Positions 1 through 9,348 of a DNA stretch of 55,881 nucleotides are shown here, piece by piece (position 1 is the first letter of the stretch; each line of letters begins with the position of its first letter). Both the position numbers and the translations under genes were made by a program. Source of the stretch: Chloroflexota bacterium (GTDB lineage: Bacteria > Chloroflexota > Dehalococcoidia > Lucifugimonadales > UBA3495); contig VXTR01000074.1 of NCBI GenBank assembly GCA_009837355.1, positions 1-55,881 of the forward strand, written 5' to 3'. Under the pieces are notes generated by a model, which was not told the DNA's origin, did not search any database, and was given only the letters and a program-made list of their open reading frames with translations.

Positions 1-292
1 CTACCTCTGAACTGGACGCTCTCATTAGGCTCACCCACTCGGAGGGTATAAACCCCCTTGCGTAACTCCCCCGGCCGTGGGGCTGACAACGACCACCTTA
101 CCTCTCGCAGGCTAACCTACCGAATCCCGAAACCGACAACCCACAAGAGCCAACTAAAATGAAAACGAAACCAACGAACCGGCTGGCAGCCAACCCAATC
201 CCGCCAATTCCCAAATCTCACGATCCCGGTTCTGACACCATCCCCCCATAGGGATGCCCCTCTTGGGCTACCAACTAGCCACGTTCTGGGTG
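1..292. other. Left-edge stretch with no recognisable gene
   Basis: I see no convincing coding region here. The only open frame (117-362, minus strand) has no ribosome binding site and an implausible, Trp- and Arg-rich translation, so I treat it as chance. The stretch probably holds the upstream regulatory region of the isocitrate dehydrogenase gene, and possibly the tail of a gene outside the window. Confidence 0.5.
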
Positions 293-325
293 TATAATCG
301 GCAAGGTTTAACCTCCGCTTGGAGG
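293..325 (+). promoter_or_regulatory. Likely -10 box and leader hairpin of the icd gene
   Basis: A perfect TATAAT lies at 293-298 in the context GGGTGTATAAT; no good -35 sits at standard spacing. The same GGGTGTATAAT string recurs before the aminotransferase gene at 3678-3688. The leader to the start codon at 422 is about 115 nt. It contains a hairpin at 312-325 (CCTCC-GCTT-GGAGG) whose CCTCC arm is also complementary to the AAGGAGGGG ribosome binding site near 411-419. Confidence 0.5.
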
Positions 326-421
326 CGCGCCGTTCAGTCATCATGTCCGGGGCTGTAGTCAACGAGTCACTTCACTGGAACCGCAGCAGCCCGTGACGCT
401 TACTGCCTAAGGAGGGGCAAT

Positions 422-2650
422 ATGCCGGAAGCCGCCAAAATCATTTACACCGAAACCGACGAGGCCCCGTTCCTCGCCACGCACTCCCTGTTGCCCATCC
501 TCCAGGCTTTTACCAAGGGTTCGGGTATCGAGTTGGAAACGTGGGACATCTCCCTGTCCGGCCGCATCATCGCCAACTTCCCTGACAACCTGATCGACGA
601 GCAGCGCATCCCCGACTACCTCCGTATGTGCGGCGAGCTGTGCCTGGAGCCGTCGGCCAACCTGATCAAGTTGCCGAATATCAGCGCCTCCATCCCCCAG
701 CTCAAAGGCGCTATCGCCGAATTGCAGGGCCAGGGCTACGACATCCCCGACTATCCCGACCAGCCGGCCAACGACGCCGAACGCGAGGTCCAGGCGCGCT
801 ACTCCCGCGTGCTGGGCAGTGCCGTCAACCCCGTCATCCGCGAGGGCAACTCCGACCGCCGCTCCTCGAACGCGGTCAAGGAGCACGGCCAGCGCAATCC
901 CCATCGGATGATGCAGGACTGGCCCGAAGTCTCCAAAACCCGCGTCGGCCACATGACCGATGGCGACTTCTTCAGCAGCGAGGTAGCCGTTACTACTACC
1001 GAAGCCGGCTCCGCCGCCATCCAGTTCGTCGCCGGCGACGGCAGCACAACCGAACTCAAGTCCGGCATCCCCCTCCAGGCCGGCGAAATCATTGACTGCG
1101 CCGTGATGAACGTCGCCAAGCTGCGGCAGTTCTACGCCGACCAGATGGCCCGGGCCAAAGCCGATGACCTGCTGCTCGGCCTCCACGTCAAGACCACCAT
1201 GATGCGCGTGTCCGACCCCATCATTTTCGGACACCTGGTGTCGGAATTTTTCAAAGACGTCTTTGACAAGCACGCCGACGCATTGGCTCAAGTAGCTGTT
1301 GACCCTGACAATGGCGTCGCCGAAATGCTCACCAAGATACAGGGTCTGCCGGAGGATAAGCGCGCCGAAATCGAGGCCGACATCCAGGCCGCCTACGACA
1401 GCCGACCCGACTTGATGATGGTCAACTCCTACCGCGGCATCACCAGCCTCCACGTGCCCAGCGATACCATCATCGACGCCTCCATGCCGGTAGTCATCCG
1501 CGACGGCGGCCGAACCTGGGGCCCCGACAACGAACTCCATGACACCATCGCCCTGATTCCCGATCGCTCCTACGCCACTATCTACCAGGCGGTGGTTGAA
1601 GACTGCCAGCAACACGGCGCCCTCGACCCGGCCACCCTCGGCAGCGTCGCCAACGTGGGCCTGATGGCCCAGGCCGCCGAAGAGTACGGCTCCCACGACA
1701 AGACCTTTACGGCCCCCGGCAACGGCGCCATCCGCGTCGTTGACGCCTCCGGCGCTACCCTGATGGAACAGAGCGTTGAGGAAGGCGACATTTTCCGAAT
1801 GTGCCAGACCAAGGACATTCCGATTCAGGACTGGGTCAAGCTCGGCGTAACCCGCTCCCGGCTTACCGGCCAGGCTGCCATCTTCTGGCTCGACGCCAAC
1901 CGCGCCCACGACGCCGAGTTGATTAAGAAGGTGGAACAATACCTGCCCGAACACGACACCACCGGGTTGGACATCCGCACACTGCCCCCGGTCGAAGCCA
2001 TGAAGGCGACTGTCGCCCGCAGCCGCGCCGGCCAGGACACCATCGCCGTAACCGGCAACGTCCTGCGCGACTATCTCACCGACCTTTTCCCCATCCTGGA
2101 GTTGGGCACCAGCGCCAAGATGCTGTCGGTCGTCCCCCTGCTCAACGGCGGCGGGATGTTCGAGACCGGCGCCGGCGGCTCGGCCCCGCGCCACGTCCAG
2201 CAGTTCGTTGAAGAAGGACACCTCCGCTGGGATTCCCTCGGCGAGTTCTGTGCCTTGGTCGCCTCCTTCGAGCACTTCGGCGAAGTGTACGACAACAACC
2301 AGGCCCGGCTGATGGCGGAAACCCTGGACCAGGCCATCGGCGAACATCTGGAACACCAGCGCAATCCTTCCCGCCGCGTCAACGAACTGGACACCCGGGG
2401 CAGCCATTTCTACCTGGGTCTCTACTGGGCGCAGGCGCTGGCTAAACAGACCAAAGACCCGGCGCTGCAAGCCCGGTTCGCCGAGGTAGCCCGGCAGATG
2501 TCCGAAAACGAGGAGAAAATTGTTCAAGAACTGAATGACGCCCAGGGCGAAGCCGTGAACATCGGCGGCTACTATCGTCCCAACGCCCAAATGTCCGCCA
2601 GCGCCATGCGCCCCAGCGCAACGCTGAACGCCATCATCGACGCAATCTAA
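422..2650 (+). CDS. icd: Isocitrate dehydrogenase, NADP-dependent, monomeric type
   Basis: This enzyme oxidatively decarboxylates isocitrate to 2-oxoglutarate with NADP+, the NADPH-forming step of the TCA cycle, in the cytoplasm. The 742-residue product is full length for the monomeric IDH family (about 740 residues), which is unrelated in length to the roughly 420-residue dimeric enzymes. The N-terminus ([18 protein letters not shown]) and the substrate-binding stretch around residues 135-152 ([13 protein letters not shown]) are typical. The ATG at 422 follows a strong AAGGAGGGG ribosome binding site. Malate dehydrogenase starts 23 bp downstream on the same strand, so the two are probably co-transcribed TCA-cycle genes ending at the terminator at 3643. 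Family assignment is very secure. Confidence 0.97.
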   Translation: MPEAAKIIYTETDEAPFLATHSLLPILQAFTKGSGIELETWDISLSGRIIANFPDNLIDEQRIPDYLRMCGELCLEPSANLIKLPNISASIPQLKGAIAELQGQGYDIPDYPDQPANDAEREVQARYSRVLGSAVNPVIREGNSDRRSSNAVKEHGQRNPHRMMQDWPEVSKTRVGHMTDGDFFSSEVAVTTTEAGSAAIQFVAGDGSTTELKSGIPLQAGEIIDCAVMNVAKLRQFYADQMARAKADDLLLGLHVKTTMMRVSDPIIFGHLVSEFFKDVFDKHADALAQVAVDPDNGVAEMLTKIQGLPEDKRAEIEADIQAAYDSRPDLMMVNSYRGITSLHVPSDTIIDASMPVVIRDGGRTWGPDNELHDTIALIPDRSYATIYQAVVEDCQQHGALDPATLGSVANVGLMAQAAEEYGSHDKTFTAPGNGAIRVVDASGATLMEQSVEEGDIFRMCQTKDIPIQDWVKLGVTRSRLTGQAAIFWLDANRAHDAELIKKVEQYLPEHDTTGLDIRTLPPVEAMKATVARSRAGQDTIAVTGNVLRDYLTDLFPILELGTSAKMLSVVPLLNGGGMFETGAGGSAPRHVQQFVEEGHLRWDSLGEFCALVASFEHFGEVYDNNQARLMAETLDQAIGEHLEHQRNPSRRVNELDTRGSHFYLGLYWAQALAKQTKDPALQARFAEVARQMSENEEKIVQELNDAQGEAVNIGGYYRPNAQMSASAMRPSATLNAIIDAI

Positions 2651-2673
2651 CGACAAGGGAGACCTCCACCGCA

Positions 2674-3615
2674 ATGCGAAGCAAAGTCACCGTAGTCGGC
2701 GCCGGCAACGTCGGCGCCACCACCGCCCAGCGCATCCACCAGCTCGGCTATGCCGACGTCGTGCTGGTGGACGTGGTTGAAGACCTGCCTCAGGGCAAAG
2801 GGCTGGATATGTTGGAATCCGGCCCCATCATCGGCTCCGACGGCCAGATTACCGGCGCCAACGGCTACGAGGAAACCGCCGGCTCCGACGTGGTCGTCAT
2901 CACCGCCGGAATCGCCCGCCGGCCCGGCATGAGTCGCGACGACCTCCTCCTCACCAATATGCGGATTACCTCCGCCGTAACCGAGGAAATCGTCAAACAC
3001 TCGCCCGATTGCATCATTCTGGCGGTCACCAACCCGCTGGACGCTATGGTGCAGAACGTGTTCCAGACCGCCGGTTTCCCGCGCAACCGTGTCTTCGGCA
3101 TGGCCGGCGTGCTCGACACTGCGCGCTACCGCACGTTCATCGCCCAGGAACTCAACGTATCCGTGGACGACGTGCAGGCCATGGTCCTCGGCGGCCACGG
3201 CGACGACATGGTGCCGTTGGTTCGCTACACCACCGTGGGCTGTATTCCGCTCACCGAACTGCTCTCCCAGGACCGCATCGATTCCATAGTGCAACGCACC
3301 CGAGATGGCGGCGGCGAAATCGTCGCCCTGCTCAAGCAGGGTTCCGCCTTCTACGCGCCATCCGCCGCCATTACCGAAATGGTCGAGGCCATCCTGCTGG
3401 ACAAGAAGCGCATTCTTCCCGGCTGCGCCTACCTTGAAGGCGAGTACGGCATCAACGGCCTTTGCGTCGGCGTACCTGTCAAGATTGGCGCCAATGGCCT
3501 GGAGCAAATCATCGAAATCAGCCTGACCGATGAAGAAATGGCCGCCCTCAAAAGCTCCGCTGCCTCCGTCCAGGAACTGGTGGACGTGATGGCCAACGCC
3601 GGGGCAGAAGCCTGA
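2674..3615 (+). CDS. mdh: Malate dehydrogenase (LDH-like type)
   Basis: The enzyme interconverts malate and oxaloacetate with NAD+ in the TCA cycle. The 313-residue protein belongs to the lactate-dehydrogenase-like MDH group. The Rossmann loop GAGNVG is at residues 9-14 and Asp33 ends the second strand, as expected for NAD+ rather than NADP+. The mobile active-site loop has R82-R83-P-G-M-S-R88, with a second Arg where lactate dehydrogenases have Gln, which supports malate specificity. Asn120, Asp148, Arg151 and His175 (GGHGDD) complete the catalytic set. The ATG follows AAGGGAG, 23 bp after icd. The gene ends at an intrinsic terminator 28 bp downstream. Confidence 0.96.
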   Translation: MRSKVTVVGAGNVGATTAQRIHQLGYADVVLVDVVEDLPQGKGLDMLESGPIIGSDGQITGANGYEETAGSDVVVITAGIARRPGMSRDDLLLTNMRITSAVTEEIVKHSPDCIILAVTNPLDAMVQNVFQTAGFPRNRVFGMAGVLDTARYRTFIAQELNVSVDDVQAMVLGGHGDDMVPLVRYTTVGCIPLTELLSQDRIDSIVQRTRDGGGEIVALLKQGSAFYAPSAAITEMVEAILLDKKRILPGCAYLEGEYGINGLCVGVPVKIGANGLEQIIEISLTDEEMAALKSSAASVQELVDVMANAGAEA

Positions 3616-3642
3616 CGGATACGACCAGATTTTTGCCATCGA

Positions 3643-3672
3643 GGGCGGGTGAAAACCCGCCCTTGTTTTGTT
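3643..3672 (+). terminator. Rho-independent terminator after mdh
   Basis: A perfect 8-bp GC-rich stem (GGGCGGGT / ACCCGCCC) with a GAAA loop spans 3643-3662 and is followed by a T-rich run TTGTTTTGTT. It lies 27 bp after the mdh stop and separates the icd-mdh unit from the next promoter. Confidence 0.9.
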
Positions 3673-3680
3673 GGCCGGGG

Positions 3681-3688
3681 TGTATAAT
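3681..3688 (+). promoter_or_regulatory. Probable -10 promoter element for the aminotransferase gene
   Basis: TATAAT at 3683-3688 in the context GGGGTGTATAAT, just after the terminator. No good -35 box is visible at 16-18 bp. The GGGTGTATAAT context is shared with the element at 290-298 before icd. The start codon at 3721 is 32 bp further on. Confidence 0.5.
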
Positions 3689-3720
3689 TATTGCAAATCT
3701 GTTCAACGGGAGGAGCCCGC

Positions 3721-5016
3721 ATGACTGAGCGCACTGAACTGGAACGTGAATTGCTGGCGAAAGCTGCTCAATACTTTCCGGGTAACTCCACCGGCAACAC
3801 CAACTATCCCAAAGAGCTGAACTTCCTGATTAGGGAAGGTAAAGCCGGCCGTGTTTGGGATGTTTCCGGCAACGAGTACGTCGATTGGCTGATGGGCTCC
3901 GGCCCCATGATTCTCGGGCACGCGCATCCTGCCGTCACGGAGGCAGTGCGAGAAGCCGTGGGCCGTGGCTCAACCTTCTTCGCCAACAATGACCAGGCGG
4001 TGATGCTGGCTGAGGAACTTGTGCGCGCCGTACCCTGCGCCGAGAAGGTCCGCTTCACCACCAGCGGCACCGATGCCTGCTTCCAGGCCATGCGCGTCGC
4101 CCGGGCCTATACCGGAAAGGAGAAAGTCCTTAAGTTCGAGGGCGGCTATCATGGCACCAGCGATTACGCCATGATGTCCGTCTTTGCCTCCGCCAGCGTT
4201 GAGTTTCCCCAGGCCGAGACTAACAGCGCCGGCATTCCCCACGCCCTCAGCGACCTGATGCTCATCTCCCAGTTCAACGACCTAGACACCACTGCTGCCA
4301 TCGTTGAAGCTCATAAAGACGAGTTAGCCGCCGTCATCGTGGAGCCGTTGCAACGCACCTTGGCGCCCAACCCCGGGTTCCTGGACGGCCTGCGCAAGAT
4401 TACTGCCGACGCCGGCGTACTGCTCATATTCGACGAGGTAGTTACCGCTTTCCGCCTGGCTTACGGCGGCGCGCAGGAATTCTACGGTGTAACACCCGAC
4501 CTGTGCTCTGTCGGCAAAATTATGGGCGGCGGATACCCCTTGGCCGCCGTGCTGGGCACCGGTGATGTCATGTCCGTTTATGATCGTTCGGCCGTGTCAT
4601 CCGACAGTTATGTTGACCAGATTGGCACCCTGAACGGTAGCCCGGTGGCCTGCGCCGCCGGCCTGGCCACCCTGGCGGAACTCCGTAAGGACGGAGTGTA
4701 TGATCGCCTGCACGACGTGGGCGGTCGCATCCGCCAGGCCCTCGCCAACGCCTGCACCGAGGAGGGCTTTGCGATGCAGAGCGTCGGCGAGGATGCCATC
4801 TTCGACATCTATTTTGCCGATCAGCCGGTGCAGAACTTCCGCGACGGCTTGGCCGCCGACCCGGCGCCCCTGAGCAAGCTCAACGCCGGCCTGCTGCAAC
4901 GAGGCATCATCAAGTCATGGCCGCAGAAGTTCTATCCTTCCGTCGTGCACTCTGACGCCGACGTTGACCAGACCGTTGCCGCCATACGTGAAGTCGTTCC
5001 CACACTGCGCGACTAG
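3721..5016 (+). CDS. Class III aminotransferase, glutamate-1-semialdehyde aminomutase-like
   Basis: This is a fold-type I PLP enzyme of aminotransferase class III, 431 residues, most like glutamate-1-semialdehyde 2,1-aminomutase (HemL) and its paralogues. Visible features are the N-terminal PGNSTGNTNYP region, GSGPMILGHAHP, TTSGTDACFQAMRVARA, Asp238 in FDEVVTAFR (PLP pyridine-N contact) and the Schiff-base Lys266 in SVGKIMGGGYP. The ATG at 3721 is chosen because GGGAGGAG sits 5-12 bp upstream; an upstream in-frame TTG at 3691 overlaps the promoter. It stands alone between a promoter and a convergent terminator, with no haem gene nearby, so the true substrate is uncertain; many HemL-like paralogues are aminotransferases of unrelated pathways. 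Confidence 0.85.
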   Translation: MTERTELERELLAKAAQYFPGNSTGNTNYPKELNFLIREGKAGRVWDVSGNEYVDWLMGSGPMILGHAHPAVTEAVREAVGRGSTFFANNDQAVMLAEELVRAVPCAEKVRFTTSGTDACFQAMRVARAYTGKEKVLKFEGGYHGTSDYAMMSVFASASVEFPQAETNSAGIPHALSDLMLISQFNDLDTTAAIVEAHKDELAAVIVEPLQRTLAPNPGFLDGLRKITADAGVLLIFDEVVTAFRLAYGGAQEFYGVTPDLCSVGKIMGGGYPLAAVLGTGDVMSVYDRSAVSSDSYVDQIGTLNGSPVACAAGLATLAELRKDGVYDRLHDVGGRIRQALANACTEEGFAMQSVGEDAIFDIYFADQPVQNFRDGLAADPAPLSKLNAGLLQRGIIKSWPQKFYPSVVHSDADVDQTVAAIREVVPTLRD

Positions 5017-5046
5017 CGCCAGTGGTGAAATCAGCAAGCAGAACGA

Positions 5047-5065
5047 GGCGGGTTTCAAACCCGCC
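5047..5065. terminator. Palindromic hairpin between convergent genes
   Basis: GGCGGGTTT-C-AAACCCGCC is a perfect inverted repeat 31 bp after the aminotransferase stop and 31 bp before the 3' end of the convergent SdhE-like gene. It has no long T-run on either side, so termination strength is uncertain, but the position suits a shared bidirectional terminator. It resembles the hairpins at 3643 and 26530. Confidence 0.6.
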
Positions 5066-5095
5066 CCGTATCGTTTAGGGCCAGATAGCGTTGCG

Positions 5096-5974
5096 TTACC
5101 GTCCCCGCATCTTCACTTCCAGCGGGCCCGTGCTGACGATATGCCGTTTCAGCCCGAGCTCGTTGGGCGACATGCCCATGGCCAAGCCAATCAGCTGCGG
5201 CATATGCAGGATGGGCAGGTCGATGGAACGCCGGGCCTGGGAAGCCGCCTTGGGCTGGAACCCGTCCAGGTTCAGGTGGCAGAGCGGACACGGCGTAACC
5301 ATGGCGTCGGCGCCCAGGTCTTTCACTTCAGACGTGTGCTTGCCCACCATGGCCATGGAGTTGCGTTGGTTGATGGTCAGTATCGGGAAGCCGCAGCAAC
5401 GGGTTTTACCCTCAAAGTCCACCAGGGTCGCGCCCAGCAACTGGATCAGCATTTCCAGCGATTGCTGGCGTTCCGGATGCTCGGCTATATCCAGCGCTTC
5501 CGTAGGCCGCACGATGTAGCAGCCGTAGAACGGAGCGATTTTCAACTCGTTCAGCGGACGGGTAATCAGCGCGCCCAGGCGGTCCAGGCCGTAATCCTCG
5601 ATCAAAATCCACAGCAGATGTTTCGGCTCGCTGTCGCCGCTGTACTCCAGCCCTTCCTCGGCCAGGTGCGAGTTGATTTCGGCCAGATACTCCGGGTTCC
5701 GCATCCGGTGGTTGGCCTGAGACATGACGCCCTGGCAGGTGCTGCAAATCGTCATGATAGGCAGCCCCATCTGCTCCGCCTTGGCGAAGTTGCGCGCGTT
5801 CAGCGTGTCTCCGAAGAGCTGGTTCTTCTCTTGGATGACGCCGGCCCCGGTGCACGTCCAGCCGGTTATCTCCTCCAGTTCAATGCCCATGCGGTCGCAG
5901 ACCATCCGGGCGGCCGGGTAGAGTTCGGGCGCGCCGCCTTGCGATACGCAGCCCGGGAAAAAGGCGTACTTCAC
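5096..5974 (-). CDS. SdhE/HdrB-like CCG-domain subunit of non-classical succinate dehydrogenase
   Basis: The 292-residue product is a heterodisulfide-reductase-B-type protein with two CCG domains. The second is complete: Cys152, Cys193-Cys194, Cys229 and Cys232. The first has Cys9, Cys41, Cys77 and Cys80, with Thr40 where the first Cys of the CC pair would be. In archaeal and some bacterial E-type succinate:quinone oxidoreductases this subunit (SdhE) replaces or accompanies the haem-b membrane anchor. It directly follows sdhA and sdhB (26 bp gap), which supports that role. The start is GTG (5974-5972) with GAGGAGG 8 bp upstream. Without context it could be called HdrB; its role in this complex is an inference from position. 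Confidence 0.85.
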   Translation of the reverse strand: MKYAFFPGCVSQGGAPELYPAARMVCDRMGIELEEITGWTCTGAGVIQEKNQLFGDTLNARNFAKAEQMGLPIMTICSTCQGVMSQANHRMRNPEYLAEINSHLAEEGLEYSGDSEPKHLLWILIEDYGLDRLGALITRPLNELKIAPFYGCYIVRPTEALDIAEHPERQQSLEMLIQLLGATLVDFEGKTRCCGFPILTINQRNSMAMVGKHTSEVKDLGADAMVTPCPLCHLNLDGFQPKAASQARRSIDLPILHMPQLIGLAMGMSPNELGLKRHIVSTGPLEVKMRGR

Positions 5975-6000
5975 TGGTTGATTCCTCCTCTTGAATCGCC

Positions 6001-7005
6001 CTAACCGAACGGCGAGTTGTTGCTGACCTGCGGGCTGGCCGGCTCCGGTTGCGTGCGGTTGAATATGCGGCGGACAGCTTCCACGTTCTCCACGTTCTGG
6101 TGCATGATGGGCGGCATCTTGCCCCGACGCATTGCCCGGAAGGCCACCGGCATATAGTCCATCAACGCCGGCAGGTTCATCATCCCGACTGACTTAATGG
6201 GCAGCCGCAGCTCATCGAGCCTTCCGCTGTGTCCCACAGACTCGGTAAAGGCATCAGTGTGCCGCGCTCCGTTGTTGTTGTCGTAGCCTGCCTGGATGGC
6301 CTGTTCCCGCATCGCCATGATGCGGTCCATCGGAGCCACGCCCTTGGGGCACGCCTGCACACACTCGTTGCAGCGGGTGCAATCCCAGATGCCGGTGGGT
6401 TCGCTAAGCCCCCACAGGCGTTCCATGGAAACGCCTTCGGCGTCGCCGTCCCGGGGGTCTGCGGTGAAGCGGTACGCCTTGGCCAGCGCCGCCGGTCCCA
6501 GGAACGTGGGGTCGACTTCCAGCACGGTGCAGTCCGAAACGCAGGCGCCGCACATGATGCAGGCGGTAACGCTGGACAGGTGCAGCATGGCGTCGTTGGA
6601 GACGATGTACTCGCCTTCCGGCTCCTGGCCCATATGCTTCAGGTAGGGGTCAACAGCTTCGATTTTCTCCCAGAACATATCGAAGTTGACCACCAGGTCC
6701 TTCACCACCGGCATGACGCCGGCCGGCTCCACGGTAATCACGCCGTTCTGCACCACGGTATTGGCGATGGTCTTGCATGCCAACCCGGCGTGCCCGTTGA
6801 TGCGCATGGCGCACGAGCCGCAAATGGCGCTGCGGCAGGAGCATCGCAGCGACAGCGTGCCGTCGTCGTCTTCGCGAATCTGAATCAGCGCGTCCAGCAC
6901 GGTGGCATTGTCCGCTATGGTGACTGGGTATTCCTGCCAGTAGGGCCGGCGGCGTTCGTCTTGTGCTTCCGGGTCCTGTCGTTTTACCCTGATGGTAACG
7001 TCCAT
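6001..7005 (-). CDS. sdhB: Succinate dehydrogenase/fumarate reductase iron-sulfur subunit
   Basis: This electron-transfer subunit carries electrons from the SdhA flavin toward quinone. The plant-type [2Fe-2S] ligands are Cys57, Cys62, Cys65 and Cys77 (CRSAICGSC...C). Two clusters of CxxCxxCxxxC form follow: Cys149/152/155/159 and Cys209/212/215/219. In classical SdhB the last centre is a [3Fe-4S] with one Cys fewer; the extra Cys212 predicts a second [4Fe-4S], as reported for E-type enzymes. At 334 residues it is longer than the usual 230-260, with an extended C-terminus. The ATG lies 3 bp after the sdhA stop, so the two genes are translationally coupled. Confidence 0.95.
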   Translation of the reverse strand: MDVTIRVKRQDPEAQDERRRPYWQEYPVTIADNATVLDALIQIREDDDGTLSLRCSCRSAICGSCAMRINGHAGLACKTIANTVVQNGVITVEPAGVMPVVKDLVVNFDMFWEKIEAVDPYLKHMGQEPEGEYIVSNDAMLHLSSVTACIMCGACVSDCTVLEVDPTFLGPAALAKAYRFTADPRDGDAEGVSMERLWGLSEPTGIWDCTRCNECVQACPKGVAPMDRIMAMREQAIQAGYDNNNGARHTDAFTESVGHSGRLDELRLPIKSVGMMNLPALMDYMPVAFRAMRRGKMPPIMHQNVENVEAVRRIFNRTQPEPASPQVSNNSPFG

Positions 7006-7008
7006 GTC

Positions 7009-8697
7009 CTAGTACTTCCTCTCTTCTGGTGTCCACTTGGTGATGGTCACGGGCAATTCCGAGATTTCAGGGCCGCCCTCGCCTTTAGTGAGCACAATGT
7101 GATGCAGCCACTCCTCGTCGTTGCGGTCGGGGTAGTCAACTCGGAACTGTGCCCCGCGGCTTTCCCGTCGCTCCAATGCGCCTACTGCGATGGTGTCGGC
7201 GCAATCCAGCATATAACCCAGCTCCAGCGCGAAGACCAAGTCAGTATTGAAGGTCTTGCCCTTGTTGTGTACCGGCACGTTTTCGTAGCGACGGCGCAAC
7301 TGGTGCAAATCTTCCAGGGTTTCTTGAATGCCCTCCTCGTTACGGAACACGGCAACGTTCCGATTCATGGAGTCCCCCATGTCCTTGCGAACGGCGGCCC
7401 AGCGGTCGCCGTTGTCGGGGCGGTCCAGCATTTCCTGGATGCGGCGATGTTCACGCGCCAGGGCGGCGCTGACGTCAAAGTCGGCGTAGCCCATGCTGCG
7501 CACGACGTTGGCCGAGTGGTTGCCGGCCCGCTCGCCGAAGACGATGGTGTCCAGCAGTGAGTTCGCGCCCAGGCGGTTGCCGCCGTGCACACTCACGTTG
7601 GCGCATTCGCCGGCAGCATAGACGCCGGGCAGGTTGGTCAGTCCGTCAACGTCGGTCTTGATGCCGCCCATGATGTAGTGCATTCCGGGCCGAATGGGAA
7701 TCGGCTCCTTGATCATGTCCACGCCGGCCAGGTCAATGCCGATTTCCCGGATTTGGATGAGCTTCTCCATAATCAGGGCTTCGCCCAGATGGGTGCAGTC
7801 CAGATAGACACAGCCATCCACCCCGTTGCCGGCGTTGATTTCCGTCTGTTCGGCGCGGGACACCACGTCGCGAGAAGCCAACTCCATCATGTTGGGAGCG
7901 TACTTCTCCATGAAACGATTGCCGTCTTTGTCGCGCAGGTAGGCGCCTTCGCCGCGCGCTGCTTCGGAAATCAGTACGCCGCTGCCGGCCAACGTGGTGG
8001 GGTGGTACTGTACCATCTCCATGTCCATCAGCTGGCCGCCGGCGTTGTACACCAGGCCCATGCCATCGCCGGTAACGATGAGGGCGTTGGTGCTGGGTTC
8101 AAAAAGCCGGCCACAGCCGCCGGTGGCCAATATCACGGTCTTGGCGCGGATGACGTGCAGTTCGCCGGTGCGGATTTCCAGGGCGATAACGCCGGCGGCG
8201 CGTCCCTCTTCCATAATGAGCGACGTTACGAACCATTCTTCGTAGCGACGCACACCGGACTTGATGAGCTGCTCAAACATCACGTGGAGCAAAGCCTGGC
8301 CGGTGAAGTCGCCGACGAAGAAAGTGCGCGCCCGCCGCTGGCCGCCGAAGGCGCGAGTTCCCAAGCGGCCCTCGTCGTCACGGTTGAAGGTGACGCCCAT
8401 GTGCTCCATGTCAATCAGGGACGCGCCGGCCTGCCGACACATGACTTCAATCGCGTCCTGGTCGCCCAGGAAGTCGCTGCCTTTGATGGTGTCGTAGGCG
8501 TGGTCCTCCCAGTCGTCGCCCCGGTCGAGGAGCGCCGCGTTGATGCCGCCTTGTGCGGCGTTGGAATGGCTGCGCACCGGGTGAACCTTGCTGATGATGG
8601 CGGTGTTGGCCCCGCCGTCGCGGGCGGCGATGGCGGCCCGCATACCGGCCAAGCCGGCGCCAACGATCAGCACGTCGTGTTGCAAAACCTCTGGCAT
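7009..8697 (-). CDS. sdhA: Succinate dehydrogenase/fumarate reductase flavoprotein subunit
   Basis: The catalytic subunit oxidises succinate to fumarate. The 562-residue protein has the N-terminal FAD Rossmann motif ([11 protein letters not shown]) and His44 in [10 protein letters not shown], the residue that carries FAD covalently in this family. HPTTL, the capping-domain stretch [20 protein letters not shown] and the C-terminal [13 protein letters not shown] with AAGECA are also present. The ATG has GGAGGAAG 6 bp upstream. It heads an sdhA-sdhB-sdhE-like operon with no sdhC or sdhD anchor genes. A perfect hairpin (8714-8732) sits directly before the ribosome binding site. The gene follows the Nudix genes after 82 bp and may be read through from the nuo operon. 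Confidence 0.97.
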   Translation of the reverse strand: MPEVLQHDVLIVGAGLAGMRAAIAARDGGANTAIISKVHPVRSHSNAAQGGINAALLDRGDDWEDHAYDTIKGSDFLGDQDAIEVMCRQAGASLIDMEHMGVTFNRDDEGRLGTRAFGGQRRARTFFVGDFTGQALLHVMFEQLIKSGVRRYEEWFVTSLIMEEGRAAGVIALEIRTGELHVIRAKTVILATGGCGRLFEPSTNALIVTGDGMGLVYNAGGQLMDMEMVQYHPTTLAGSGVLISEAARGEGAYLRDKDGNRFMEKYAPNMMELASRDVVSRAEQTEINAGNGVDGCVYLDCTHLGEALIMEKLIQIREIGIDLAGVDMIKEPIPIRPGMHYIMGGIKTDVDGLTNLPGVYAAGECANVSVHGGNRLGANSLLDTIVFGERAGNHSANVVRSMGYADFDVSAALAREHRRIQEMLDRPDNGDRWAAVRKDMGDSMNRNVAVFRNEEGIQETLEDLHQLRRRYENVPVHNKGKTFNTDLVFALELGYMLDCADTIAVGALERRESRGAQFRVDYPDRNDEEWLHHIVLTKGEGGPEISELPVTITKWTPEERKY

Positions 8698-8713
8698 TTG
8701 TTACTTCCTCCGA

Positions 8714-8732
8714 CCGGATTGCGGCAATCCGG
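8714..8732 (-). promoter_or_regulatory. Perfect hairpin just upstream of the sdhA ribosome binding site
   Basis: CCGGATTG-CGG-CAATCCGG is a perfect 8-bp inverted repeat with a 3-nt loop. It ends a few bases before GGAGGAAG of sdhA. Without a T-run it is unlikely to be an intrinsic terminator; an mRNA processing, stability or translation-control element is possible. Confidence 0.5.
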
Positions 8733-8779
8733 CTACTTGTGGCGCATCAGCGGCTAAGCGGCGCGCCGATTTGCGACGG

Positions 8780-9346
8780 CTAATTATCCCTCAAGACACG
8801 CATCGCAAGCAACAGGGATGCGATGCTCTTGGCGTCTCGTATCTCACCGCCGGCGATTTTGCCCGGTATATCTACCAAAGGAACCCGAACTACTTCAATG
8901 AATTCGTCATCGTCGGCATCCAGTCGGGCCTGAACCAAATCAGTTGCTAGGTAAGCGTGCATCATCTGGGTGCACCAACCGGGAGCGACGTAGAATGACC
9001 CCAACGCCTGCAAACCGCTCGCCGTATGCCCAACCTCTTCCTGCAACTCCCGTAGCGCGGTGGCGTCCGGGTTCTCATCCGCTTCCATCTTTCCGGCCGG
9101 GGCTTCCAGCAGGAATGACTCAACGGCCTTGCGATACTGACGCACCAGTAGCACGTTGCCCTGGAAGTCCACCGGCACAATGCAAACGGATGACGGATGC
9201 GACACGATTTCGCGGACGGCTTCTTTCCCGTCCGGCAGGCTGACGGTATCAACCCGCACGGTGATAAGTTCACCCCGATATGGTGTCGCCGTGGTAACTG
9301 TCGGCTCTGCCACGGCAACTGCGGGTCTCTTTTCAGTCCGGGACAA
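8780..9346 (-). CDS. Nudix hydrolase (ADP-ribose pyrophosphatase-like), copy 2
   Basis: The product is about 188 residues and belongs to the Nudix family, which hydrolyses nucleoside diphosphates linked to other groups. The Nudix box is complete: GKMEADENPDATALRELQEE followed by VG. The flanking layout (VRQYRK, FLLEAPAG, APGWC) is that of ADP-ribose/NADH-type pyrophosphatases. It is a clear tandem paralogue of the next gene upstream. I chose TTG at 9346 because GGAAGG (9358-9353) lies 6 bp before it; TTG at 9352 would be too close, and GTG at 9313 is another option. Its place after NAD kinase in a complex I cluster suggests NAD(H)-metabolite turnover, which is an inference. Confidence 0.88.
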   Translation of the reverse strand: MSRTEKRPAVAVAEPTVTTATPYRGELITVRVDTVSLPDGKEAVREIVSHPSSVCIVPVDFQGNVLLVRQYRKAVESFLLEAPAGKMEADENPDATALRELQEEVGHTASGLQALGSFYVAPGWCTQMMHAYLATDLVQARLDADDDEFIEVVRVPLVDIPGKIAGGEIRDAKSIASLLLAMRVLRDN

Positions 9347-9348
9347 TT

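Noticed and set aside
117-362. An 81-residue minus-strand frame at the left edge
   Set aside because: No ribosome binding site, odd Trp/Arg composition, and it overlaps the icd promoter region.
407-2674. A 755-residue open frame on the minus strand opposite icd
   Set aside because: It is a shadow of the GC-rich codon pattern of icd. The translation is rich in Gly, Val and His without any family, while icd on the other strand is unmistakable.
6229-8757. Long plus-strand frames of 390-440 residues opposite sdhB and sdhA
   Set aside because: These are antisense shadows of secure genes, with no ribosome binding sites and no recognisable domains.
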